In this document: piece after piece, positions 54,421-64,000 of the stretch | Layout of the letters: every line of letters starts with the position of its first letter | How positions within the stretch are numbered: the first letter of the stretch is position 1 | NCBI RefSeq assembly: GCF_964199755.1 | Contig: NC_133897.1 | Location: forward strand, 160,902,678-160,966,677 | Length of the DNA stretch: 64,000 nt | Direction: 5' to 3' | DNA from: Larus michahellis | Taxonomy: Eukaryota; Chordata; Aves; Charadriiformes; Laridae | The notes under the pieces: generated by a model | Database searches by the model: none | What the model saw: only the letters and a program-made list of their open reading frames with translations | What the model was told of the DNA's origin: nothing | Made by a program: the position numbers and the translations under genes

Positions 54421-57400
54421 TACACATGCACACACGCACAGAGCCAAGAGCTACAAAGTCCAGGTCATCTGAGTGCCACTGCTCATGTAGGCTTCGCCTG
54501 GAGCCGCCCTAGCCCTTCCTGAGTGCAGCCACCCTGCAAACAGACCTTCCCTCCCCCAGTCCCCTTCCCGCACTGACCCTGACCTGAATACCATAATCCA
54601 CTTCAGCCATAAGCAATTGCAGAGAGTGGCGGGTCACACAAGGATATTTTTTCTGCTGCGGGTCACAGCTCAGTGTGGTGGTGCTGCTTGGGAAGGAAAA
54701 GCTGCCTGCTATCCCCTTTCCCAACCCCTGGGCTCTTCTAGAGATGCACACTCATGTCTACATCCAGTGCCTGGGGTATATCCCACAGCCACCAGTGCCA
54801 AAAACATGCAAGATGGGGGGCTGTCTCTTTAATTACATCCAAATAACAACTCTTCTCCAGCCCCAGGAGGTGCTGGGTGAGAAAACGATCCCCACGCTGA
54901 GTTGCAGGGAACAGACATTGAACTGTTTGGCGGTTGTAATCAGAAGCCTTTTTTTTTTCTTTCTTTCCTTTTTTTTCCCCCAAGCACTGGTCAGCAGCTG
55001 TGTTGTTTATAAAATGAATAGAGCCCTTAATGAAGCAATAGATAGAAACAGTGAGAGGCTGTGTCTGTCTGTTACAAAGGGCTGAGGGGGAAGGGTTGAT
55101 CTCCTAAAATACCCTGACATCCTTTCTCTCAGTTATTTAAACATTAGGCGTAGCGGTGATCAGCTATCAACATAAAGCCTATATTTGGCTCAGTGGAAAC
55201 ACTAAATCCACACATCAAAACAGCTGTTCGTATACACAGACCGGGAGAGTCTTTGAGTTACAGTGAATGTGAAATGGTGCAAAATGGTGCAAAAAAAAGC
55301 AGACAGCATGTGGGAAGGGGGAGGACCAAGTTGCAAGCAGCACTTGGGAGACACTGCTCAATGTGTTGTGTTGGTAGAAACAACAGACGGCGTTACCGGC
55401 ACATTGAGGATTGCAACAAATACTCTGCCCAAGATGCAAAAACAGACAGGAAGAGGATTCTAGCACTGGAGAGAAAAAATAAGCAGCTTTGCTATAAACT
55501 GTTTTCTCTCCAGCTCAGTCCATCTCTTGCAACACATGACATTAATCATAAACCCCCAAAACACATCTAGGCTAAAGTTTCCAGCTGTTTAGTCTCTAGA
55601 GACTTCTAAAGAGGGAAGCAGCATCCTTCAGCACAACAGTCCTGCTGCGACGGCATGATATTGGCACATCCTCTCCCATTCCTCCTCTGCAAGGACAGGG
55701 AGGGGAAAGCCATCTTGAAGTTTAGCCAGATTTTGTACAGTAGATGTTGAGGCGCAGGCTGAGGTGGGAAAGACTCAGATTTCAGCAACGACATCCTTTC
55801 TGCTAGCGGTTTTGAAAAGCACCGCTACAGCGAAGGTTTGGTATTGAGATATGTTAGTGCAATCAGGAAGTTTCTTGGTCCCTGAGAGCCCGTTCTCTCC
55901 TCTTCCACTTTTTATAACCCCAAAATCACTGTGAGGAGTGAACTGTTTCCTTTCTGGAAACCTCCTGTTACCCAATCGCAGTCTCCTCTATGCCACAGGA
56001 CGTCCTTTTTCCATGGTGGCCATTCATCCTTTGAGAAAAAGGTGAAACCCCAGCTCATATTTTCTGGTTTAATGACACTACAGTATCCAGGCTAACTCTG
56101 TCTTTAAGAATAATGCAGAACTCAGCATTTGCAACCTCTAGGAAGGTTTTTTTTATAAAAATTTCTAATAAATCTGCAAGCCACTTGCAACTGTTCAGTT
56201 ACAGAACAAGTTTAAGGTGCCAGGAGACCAGCACTTCAAGAAAAGAGGTGTCATAACTCCTTGTAAAAGGTAAGACACCACTCTGCTGTGCTGTCCTCCA
56301 GCTTTTCTGTACAGGTACACGCTGTTCCTTGCCAAATGAATACTTTTTGTTGCAAAGCTGACATTTATAGTGGTCCTAGCAACTCCTCGCTGCTCCAAAG
56401 TGCTCGCAGATGCCTTTGTGCTGCAAGGAGGCTTGGATGCGTTCCTCCCCGTTAAACAAAAATAAACTGCCTGGGCTTGACAGGCACACCATGGTGTCCT
56501 TGTGGAAGGAATGATTAGCCATTCCCAGAAAAGCTCAGCGAAGAACCTAACTTTGCCCTTCTTTTGTAAGATGAGTTGGCACAGGTTCGTCCCGTTTTCA
56601 CTGGTGCTGGCACAGGCAGGGGTTGACCAAATCAAGCTTTTTACTGGTATCAGTCCAATCACAACTGCTGAATCATCACATCTAGCAAAGCCTTGGCTCA
56701 GACATGCCAAATATTTGCTTTTGCCTCTTCCTATCACAGGATTTTTTGAGATACGTGAGAAAGGAGCAGCTCAAAATAGTTTCAGCACAGCCACACACCC
56801 ACCTGTCCCTGAAAACCCCAGCACGGTAGATCAGTCACTAGGTAAGAGCACCACCTCCTCCCGAAGGTCCCAAGGCAGAAAGCACAGCAAAACCATTTTG
56901 GTGACCAGGCTCTGTTATTTTCTACCGACTCCCCATGCTGAACACACAAAGGGAGCCTCCAAACCCACAGAGGGATGCTTCCCCGGGAAGGGCAGGTATT
57001 GCTCAAGTTACAAAAAGCTGCAATTTTTTAACAGGAAACCACCGAGACAAATAGAAGCTTAATGTGAAAAAGGACAACTGTACTTCTGCTTTAAGGACAG
57101 CAACAAAACAATGTTTTAATTCTTTCCTGAACCTTTACATTCCCGTCTGTCTTGTATTTGGGGAGTCTTTTCAAAACTTATTTGTGAAAGGTTAAGCTTT
57201 ACTCTACTTTTCTGAAGTTAGAGTCTTGCAAGAGGTCCAAAAAGAACAGCTTTTAGAAACTCAGAGTGGCATCTGCAATTTCAGTCAAGAGGCCCAAATT
57301 CCTCCAAACATCAGTGGGAACATGTCACACATTAGTGGATTTACAGATCAGATTGAGAATAGAAAGGATGCAATGAGCATGGCACCAACTCCAGTGAGGA

Positions 57401-57769
57401 AGTCAGTAGACAGATCCCAGATCTATGCATTACACGGTACTCGATCTCTGGAGAAAAAGAAAACTTCAAACAGCAAATGAACATTACTCCATACCAAGCC
57501 CTCAATTTTGTTATGCATTTGTTAGGGCCAAATTATCCTTTAGTACTTTGAATAGCCAGTCACACCTAGTACTGTAGTGTGTTGTGTTTTCTCAGTATAA
57601 ATAGTAGGCTGGAGTGGGAAAAAAAAAAAAAAAAAAGCTCTGAGCACAAAAGTAGGGAAGGGCAGAGATATGCGCAAAAGAAAAAAGATTTCATTCATAC
57701 AAAGGGGTGTCAAGAACACACCCCCACTGAGAAAGACTATTGTACTCCTGGTAAAACATTAAGACACCA

Positions 57770-60700
57770 GACATTGCAAAGTTACAAATTTATTTGTTTT
57801 GAAATAAATACAAATACTTCATTAAGAAACTTTTCTTGATAGACTTTACACAATAGCTTTATTCTTTCTGGAAATTGTCTTTTCTTCCCACAAACTGTTA
57901 CAGATATTCTACACAAGAGCTGAAGTTAGTCAATATAAAGTAATCTAGACCGTGTTCTTCTGAACAAGCAATCCCAAAGTATTAACATTTGCTATTTAAC
58001 TGCTCGGCATTTGAGTTTTCTTGTTTGTGTGAGGACTGCAATGCAGCAGGTACGCACTGGAGCTTGGGAAATCCTGTCCCACTACCTATGCAAGGACAAC
58101 CTTCAGAACACCCGACTGCGAGAATCTGACCGTCAAAAAGGTATCAACCCACTAACATCAATGAAAGTAACCCGTAGTGTCAGGAAGCTACGTGAAGATG
58201 CAGAACCAGCAGACCATTACATTTATGCAGCCATTGAACACTGTATTTCACAGATACAGTGCTGCCGCACCACCACTTTGTGGAATACGCTTCTCAGCAC
58301 CAGTGAGATCTCATCAGAGTTTCAAATCTAGTAATTAGTGGCAGTTCAATGTACAGTATCTAATTACATGCCATCCCACAGTTATTCATCTCTCCTGACA
58401 AAGAACAGCTGGATCTGGCTTCGCTTACAGAATTCCAAATTTATCACAATTGTGCTGGACACAAAAACTTGAGCTGCAAAGATAAGAAGCTGTCTGAAGG
58501 AAAAATCAAGCTGTTGCTGCTTCGCTGGCATGTACAGCTACCCTACTTGTTACAACTACACCAACTTTTGCAGTATGGTAAACCCTTTAGCCCAAGACCC
58601 CAAAGAGGAAATGCTACCTTGCTTATTAAATTTAAATCCTGTCCTCATTTGACTAAGCGGGTTTTAGGGTCTAGGAGGGAGGGGAGGGGAAGGAAAGGAA
58701 GACTGGAACTAAATCTCAAAAAAGTGAAATAGAAAAGCTTAAAGATTTAGTTCATCTCAAAGTCACATTAAAATCGCCTATTTTAGTAGTATATTATTGT
58801 ACATAGGAAAACAGGCTTGAATACTAATGAATTAGAAGGCCTATAAATGCACGATACATTAACTTCTCTATCATTTGAAGTCAAGCTATATACAATGAAT
58901 TCAACTCCAGCTTCAACATGAGGCCATAACACATTTGTTTTGTTTCCTTCTTTAAAAGCCAACTATAATAGTGATTTTTTTTCTCCCCCTCTTTGAAACT
59001 CATCTCAAATTGTGCCAGTATACTGAAAGAGAATAAGAGATACAGGGGCATGTAACAGCTTTGATTTTAAAGGAGGATCTTAAGCAAGTCTGGTTTGATT
59101 CTGAAGTGTTTACAACCACATCAGCTTTTGGCAAGTATCCTTTAGAATTTGGCATCCATTGAAGGAGGGCACAATAGCAGCAACTGTCTGAGTTACAAGA
59201 ATAACGACAGAGCAAATGAGATGCTTCTTTTCTTTGGTCCCTGTCAGACCCTGGTGAACAGAGTTCATCCTAGAGAATAGCTTGAGATTAATACCAGTTA
59301 TGTTTTTTGTGATACACAGGGGGCATCCATTACTTTTTCACACTGTGACCAGTTTAAACCTCCCACGGCCATCTAACAGGACACTTCCATGGACTTAGGG
59401 CTTGATTGTTCAGCATTGCTTGCCGAGTTCGGCGTCAGCTCAATGCGTGTGTCTGTGTGGGAGCGGTTCCTGGCACCGTCCCCGGTGTGGGATCGGCTCC
59501 TTGTTCCCTCTCCGGTGTGAGACCGGCTCCTCGTGCCTTCCCCGGTGTGAGACCGGCTCCTCTGTCCTTCCAAAGAGGTTACGCTGGAGCCAGAAGCGGT
59601 GCGGGACCTCATCAGCCTGGTCATGCTAGCAGAGGGGACTGGAAGAAGAGTCGTTCATTAACTCCTTGCTTCGTTGGCTTGGAAGACAGCCCTTGCCTTC
59701 CTCTCCAGCCCTCACCACCCCCGGAGAAGCCTTCAGGGTTGAATATATACTTTTCGTGGTAGCTTCAAGTGTAGAAGAGTACCACTGCTCCAGGAATACA
59801 GTTAAGGAGCCCAAAATTGGTGGCCGGGGTTGGGGGATTCAAGACAGAGCTTTATGGCACATTGCTGTGGCTGCAACAAACCAGAGGAAAACTAAAGAGA
59901 CTCATCAGATCTCCCATTACTTTCGGATGTTTAACCTTTGCGGCCAGCCCAGGCTAGCAATGCATCCACACAACAGCAGTTGTCAGAAGCGCATACAGGA
60001 AGGACAAAAAACTACAAATTAAAGAAGTCTCTGAACTACAACTTAAATGTCATGCGCAGCATATGAATCATCTCCTGTGATGCAATTAGGGGACACCATT
60101 ACAAACATCCACCTTAAAAATATCAAGATAGTAAAGCAGGTATTTGTGGGTATAAGCTGTCTACAAAGCTGTCTAGTATTTTATAACATAATTTGGTCTG
60201 AAAACCCTTCACTCAGACACCACAGGTTGTTTTTTTTTTTCCCCTTAAAAATGCATATCCAACAGGGAAAAGATCACACATCTGGGATCATAAGACTCTC
60301 TTGGTGCTTTGATGCCCAACAAACTTTGGTAGCCAGGTGACCCATTCCATAGAACTGATACTTACTGTATCCCATTCCCTGAACAAAGTATTTGAAAGCT
60401 TCTGCGAGCTTGGCAGGCTGCAAAAGAAAGAGAGTATTATTATATGCAGTGCCCAGTGAGATAGTTGCATTACAATGTTATAGATGCCATAGATGCCCTC
60501 TTGTAACAGGGACATCTTAAATATTTTCTGGGTTCTACTGAGTGTCTGAAAATTTCATTAACACGAGAGGATTCCACCATTCCCCTCCCCAGTCTGCTCC
60601 CCTGCGCCGTTATTTTTGAGTCTGCTCCCCTGCCCCATTATTTTACCAAACGGATAGATGCATTTGAGAATGAGATTTCCAGACTAAAATTGATCTAAGC

Positions 60701-63436
60701 CTAGACAAAACTTTTCGTGCAGTTACTGAGGCAGGTGAGCCCATGTAAAACTACTGGCCTCACTAAATACACGAGGCAGTTCATACAGGGTCAGTAACTG
60801 AGCAATTCCTAATCAGCAGAGAACAAATCTAGCTAGTCAGAGCTGAAAGTGATGTTTATAAGGCAAAAAATCTCAGCAGGAATACACACAAGCACAACTG
60901 CCTGCGACTGACATTCTTGCAATGAAACACTCAGTATTTCTCTCAGCTGCCGACACAGTGGCCAAATAAGCCTCACAATCTCAATTACTGCACATGCCAA
61001 TATTGCCTATATTTTTTCTATAATTCTACCTGAATCAGTGCAAAGAATGGACTCCGTATAACAGAAGCAATGCACATACTCCTGTGTGGCTTTAAAAAAG
61101 CCTTTTCCCCCCTCCCCACCGTTAGAGCACCCACACTGCCTGTACAGGGACTTCTCAGCTGCAGGTAATTACAAATCAATTTTTTTCCTTAAGTTTATGA
61201 ACACATTATATTGCTTAGAAATATGTTTAGAAAACATCGCGTTCTACAGTTGACTTACAGGTCAGCTCTTTAAGTGAAGCAACACTAGAGCATAGGTAAA
61301 GTTTAACTTTCCCAGCCTGCTTTTATTAGCAGCCTTGGAATTTATGCCTAAATACATTTCTGAAACTCCAGTCCATTCTCAGTCAAGCCGAGTCAGTGTA
61401 TGCAAGAACACAGCGTTGTTATTTCCTGCCTCCCACTTTCCTGATCTATACTATAAATAGCCCCAATAAATATGTTTTTAAAACACTAGTGCTCAAGCCC
61501 TAATCCGTGTTAGCTTAGTAGATAGGCATAAAATAATACCTCCGCATTCCCACCTCAGACCTTGACTCGCTTAAGACTTAATTAGTGGAAATAATATCCC
61601 CGCCCAATCTTAATTTTGCACTTCATTGGTCTTTCAAGAAAAAAGAAAGCTCAGATGACCGATTGACATCATTATTCATGAAATCATAACCATCCTTTTG
61701 GCTGACATTTGGGAACAGCAAGTACCCTACAGGAAAACACCCATTTATTGCCGTCTGACACGCTGCAGAACAGGATTAGTAGGATTTCTGTCAGCCAAAT
61801 CCTACCTGGGAAACTTGAGGGAGCCCACCGCAGTCAGCCATCTGAAACGGGGATGAGAACACCCAGTTAGCGTCACGCCAGAGGAACTCATTTATGCTCA
61901 GGATATATTAAAATGACCTTTTTAGCTATCTGGCAGAAAAACATTTCCTTTTGTTGTGCGAGTAACATACGTGGAGATGAAGGCACCAAAGCAAGCAGAT
62001 AAACGTTTATAAAAGCTACGACTGCACCCCAGAAAACCTCAAAGTGTCTTGACCCTGAGGCAAAGCATCAGCTGGAGCCACAAATAAATGTTTTTTGCTA
62101 GGCAGTGATTACCAGTTTCTTAGAAACTAGCCTATTAGTCCTGGTTACAAGCTCAGCTCTGAATTACTTGGTACTGACCTGAATGACAAACAGGGGAGAG
62201 AGAACAAACACCTAAGCCTCAGCGGTGAGAGGGAAAAACGATTTGCTGAGATTGCGGATGGCAAGCATCAGCCTGACTCGCCAAGGGAAGCAGGGAAAGC
62301 CAAATTACAAAAGCTATCTTGAGTGCATGCAATATTTTTGGAGCACTTCATTTTTCCTGCCACTCCACCCCTCAAAGCCAACCCAACAAAAACAGTCCTG
62401 TTCCAAGGAACACCACAAGCTGAAAACAGTTGAGTTGTGAATTACAGGAAACCCCGAATCCTATCTAGGATTACTTAGCAGCAAAACAGCCCTGCAGCAG
62501 GGTCTGGCATCAGGCGTATCCCTGGCCTGAGCAAAGGCTGGCCACTGATAGAGGATTTGAGATAGTGTCAGATTTTTTCTTAGGGTGAGCCTGCCCTCTC
62601 CATGCGGTAGGTCAGCAGTGTAACTCCTCAACATCAGGAGGAAAAAGCATTTAAAAATAATTGTATATTACCATTTTCACTGATCGGCTCAATAAAGAGA
62701 GATACAGTAAAAGTTCTCAGCAGAAACATGAACGAACTTGTTTCACTGTTTGCATGCTATTACACTCGTTGCATTTTAGTTCACCAGTAATGAGCTGAAG
62801 ATTGCACCCATGCTCTGAATGCCAAGTATCCACCACAGCCTTTGCACAATGTTTTGCTGTTTGGAAGTATATTTTATCAAGTTTTTGGAAAATAAGAGAG
62901 TCCTGGATCGTGTCCACATAAAAGGCAGGATGACAAACCCACGGCTGATAGATCGGACGTCTGTTCATCTGACCCTACTGCTGAGGGACAGGCGAGCCGC
63001 GGAACAGTACGGGCTGGTTTGCACTTCCACTCTGCCGATGGCTTTTTTTCAAACCTTTCAAAATACCTCAAGATCAACTTTGCCAGCTCTAGTCAAATTC
63101 ATTATGGGTATGTGAAATACTGAGCCTTTCAAGTCTCACCCTTAGTATTTTAAAATGGAGGAACTGAGAAATTCCCTGTTGTTAACCTTGACAAGAAGCC
63201 CCTAGTCTCATTTATCCCACTAAGATACTCTTACCCTGAAGGAACTGCCTTTCCACATCAGAACTGGATTCTCACTGCGTTATCTGTACTGCAGCACATC
63301 ACTCTGGTTCTGCTTTTTTTTAGTTAATCTAACTGATTTTAAATGAGGGGAATGTTTATTTTCAAAAAAACCCATCTTACGTTATTACCTTCAGAAGTGT
63401 GGTCCTTGTTGGGTCCAGCTTTGAGTTGCATTCAAC
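57770..63436 (-). CDS. NDRG1: NDRG1, N-myc downstream-regulated gene 1; 3' part (last four exons and 3' UTR)
   Basis: NDRG1 is a cytoplasmic, stress-, hypoxia- and differentiation-induced protein with an alpha/beta-hydrolase fold that has lost catalysis, phosphorylated by SGK1 and GSK3 on C-terminal repeats (family knowledge). In the window four - strand exons join in frame: 48, 36, 52 and 266 coding nt, giving the last 133 residues. They read VECNSKLDPTRTTLLK, MADCGGLPQVSQ, PAKLAEAFKYFVQGMGY, then IPSASMTRLMRSRTASGSS and the RSRSHT repeats to KSMEVSC. The match to human NDRG1, and the repeats absent from NDRG2-4, fix the paralogue. The earlier exons lie beyond the right edge. The gene faces CCN4 tail to tail, with the stop codons 11.5 kb apart. 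Confidence 0.96.
57789..57794 (-). terminator. Distal polyadenylation signal of NDRG1
   Basis: TTTATT on the + strand is AATAAA on the - strand, 1,579 nt after the stop codon. That 3' UTR length resembles mammalian NDRG1 mRNAs. A second AATAAA lies at 57858-57863 (-). The end of the transcript is therefore expected near 57770, or about 57840 for the upstream signal. Confidence 0.65.
57858..57863 (-). terminator. Alternative polyadenylation signal of NDRG1
   Basis: A second - strand AATAAA, 64 bp before the distal one in transcript order. Either or both may be used. Confidence 0.4.
59373..59638 (-). CDS. NDRG1: NDRG1 last coding exon: C-terminal phospho-repeat tail
   Basis: Starts after TTCTTCCAG and ends at the TGA after KSMEVSC. 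The first two bases complete a codon begun in the previous exon, giving Ile where human has Met. It encodes SASMTRLMRSRTASGSSVTS, then tandem 10-residue units containing RSRSHT three times and RNRSHT once, then the acidic/polar end. RxRxxT is the SGK1 consensus. The tail is predicted disordered. Mammalian NDRG1 has three units; here four are visible. Confidence 0.97.
59445..59564 (-). repeat. NDRG1: 30-bp coding tandem repeat of NDRG1 (four units)
   Basis: Four in-frame 30-nt units in the last exon encode Q/T/A-R-(S/N)-R-S-H-T-(G/D)-x-x. The first three keep RSRSHTG(E/D)G; the fourth reads ARNRSHTDTR. Unit-to-unit identity is high at DNA level for the first three (CGGTGTGAGACCGGCTCCTC on the + strand). 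Confidence 0.92.
59639..60365 (-). other. NDRG1 intron before the last exon
   Basis: 727 bp between two clear NDRG1 exons, no repeat recognised. A T run near 60230-60241 is the only low-complexity part. Confidence 0.85.
60366..60417 (-). CDS. NDRG1: NDRG1 penultimate exon
   Basis: 52 nt encoding PAKLAEAFKYFVQGMGY plus the first base of the next codon. The acceptor is TTTCTTTTGCAG and the donor GTAAGT, both strong. This is the last helix of the alpha/beta-hydrolase-like domain and is nearly identical to mammalian NDRG1. Confidence 0.97.
60418..61805 (-). other. NDRG1 intron
   Basis: 1,388 bp with no repeat or other gene recognised. The near-duplicate phrases TCTGCTCCCCTGC at about 60592 and 60619 form a small local duplication. 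Confidence 0.8.
61806..61841 (-). CDS. NDRG1: NDRG1 36-nt microexon-like exon
   Basis: Twelve codons, MADCGGLPQVSQ, between acceptor GTTTCAG and donor GTAGGA, phase 0 on both sides. Too short for automatic frame finding but an almost exact match to the corresponding human segment, differing only by Val for Ile. Being a multiple of three, its skipping would not shift the frame. Confidence 0.95.
61842..63388 (-). other. NDRG1 intron
   Basis: 1,547 bp, no repeat or coding signal recognised. Frames predicted across it (for example 62877-63077 -, 62819-63115 +) show no similarity I recognise. Confidence 0.8.
63389..63436 (-). CDS. NDRG1: NDRG1 fourth-from-last exon
   Basis: Sixteen codons, VECNSKLDPTRTTLLK, with acceptor TTAATACAG and donor GTAATA; phase 0 at both ends. 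Matches human NDRG1 with Arg for Lys at one position. It is part of the alpha/beta-hydrolase-like domain. Confidence 0.96.
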
Positions 63437-64000
63437 CTGTATTAAAGAACAGCAGCATAAGGCATTATACACAAGATTTTAATTATGAACTGCTGGATGA
63501 AAACAGATTAAGTATCTTGTTTTCTGCCTTAATCCAGACTAAATTGGGTATTTTAGGTTCTGTATAAAGACTCTATGTATACATATATATATCTCTTTGA
63601 ACTCAAGTAGGTCAGTTCACATTTCTGACTGTATTCTTTTCCACGTACATGAGAATTTCAGATTTTTTTTATCTGTTTCTGGGACTCCAGTGGCAACAAG
63701 TGTTGTTTATCTTGCGATGTGGGGTCATCTGGTAGCGTCCCAAGTGGTGAGGAGCCATATGGCCACCGGCCAGCAGGCTGGGCATGCCCGTTAAGGCACA
63801 ACATTTGAAGTCACCCAGTCATCTGGGGCGCGTTATAATGGTCAAAAAGAAGCTCTTCGCTTCCATAGTGACCCAGGGCAGAGCTCCAACACCACAGAAC
63901 AAGCTAAAATACCAGCCGCAGATTCCTCTCTAAAGGAAAATATTTGCGGTTCACTGGAACTGCTGTGGCGATTGTTCCTAAGGCAGTAGCTATTAAATAA
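63437..64000 (-). other. NDRG1 intron, running off the window
   Basis: No further NDRG1 exon was found between here and the right edge; the next one upstream (around the LLVVGDSSPAVDAV segment in the human protein) must lie beyond it. No repeat was recognised. Confidence 0.7.

Larger units (their letters stand above)
47946..57769. other. Spacer between the 3' ends of CCN4 and NDRG1
   Basis: About 9.8 kb with no recognised protein-coding exon or RNA gene. The left part may be transcribed as a long CCN4 3' UTR. It holds a purine-pyrimidine alternating tract near 50.1-50.3 kb, a CR1 copy at 53.9-54.4 kb, a TCTG run near 50692-50703 and an A run near 57619-57636. Predicted frames in it are short and without family features. 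Confidence 0.65.
57770..59372 (-). other. NDRG1 3' UTR
   Basis: About 1.6 kb between the NDRG1 stop and the polyadenylation signals, with no repeats recognised apart from a G/A-rich stretch near 58675-58700. Open frames on the + strand here (for example 58011-58331) are antisense to the UTR and show no family features. Confidence 0.75.

Noticed and set aside
56195-57062. Overlapping open frames of about 180 codons on both strands
   Set aside because: Neither shows a recognisable domain; they lie in the spacer between CCN4 and NDRG1 and overlap each other, so at most one could be real and neither has support.
59406-59762. 118-codon + strand frame across the NDRG1 last exon
   Set aside because: It is antisense to the NDRG1 phospho-repeat exon; the repeat pattern comes from the coding strand.

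Overview
This window is nuclear DNA from a bird. The evidence is many CR1 LINE copies whose 3' ends carry ATTCTATG or ATTCTGTG octamers, spliced genes with long introns, long pentanucleotide microsatellites and one sharp CpG island. The species cannot be fixed from the sequence alone. No bacterial operon, CRISPR array, tRNA or rRNA gene was seen.

Two protein-coding genes can be reconstructed by matching exon translations to known families and checking splice sites and phases. (1) CCN4 (also WISP1) lies on the + strand and is complete: five exons at 9295-9342, 40849-41128, 44900-45157, 46892-47085 and 47588-47887. All have GT/AG junctions with compatible phases, and together they encode 359 residues: signal peptide, IGFBP, VWC, TSP1 and cystine-knot (CTCK) modules, essentially one per exon. 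(2) NDRG1 lies on the - strand and only its last four coding exons are present (63389-63436, 61806-61841, 60366-60417, 59373-59638), followed by a 3' UTR to about 57.77 kb. The rest of NDRG1 is beyond the right edge. The two genes are convergent, the same neighbour arrangement as on human 8q24.

Layout. 1-9.1 kb is upstream non-coding DNA with one CR1 fragment. 9.1-9.35 kb is the CCN4 promoter (perfect CRE, TATA-like box) and signal-peptide exon. 9.5-10.6 kb is an unusual block: (GGAAA)n, then (TTTTC)n, then a CpG island containing GGGGCC repeats and a strong unused-looking splice donor. 10.6-40.8 kb is the rest of the 31.5-kb first intron, littered with CR1 fragments. 40.8-47.9 kb holds CCN4 exons 2-5. 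48-57.7 kb is the spacer between the two 3' ends, or a long CCN4 3' UTR. 57.8-64 kb is the 3' part of NDRG1.

CCN4 is a secreted matricellular protein and NDRG1 is a cytoplasmic stress- and SGK1-responsive protein; nothing in the sequence implies that they work together. The points most worth a second look are the pentanucleotide repeat pair that could fold into a very long hairpin in CCN4 pre-mRNA, the CpG island with an in-frame alternative first exon, and a fourth copy of the NDRG1 C-terminal phospho-repeat that keeps the SGK1 motif but has lost the GSK3 serine.
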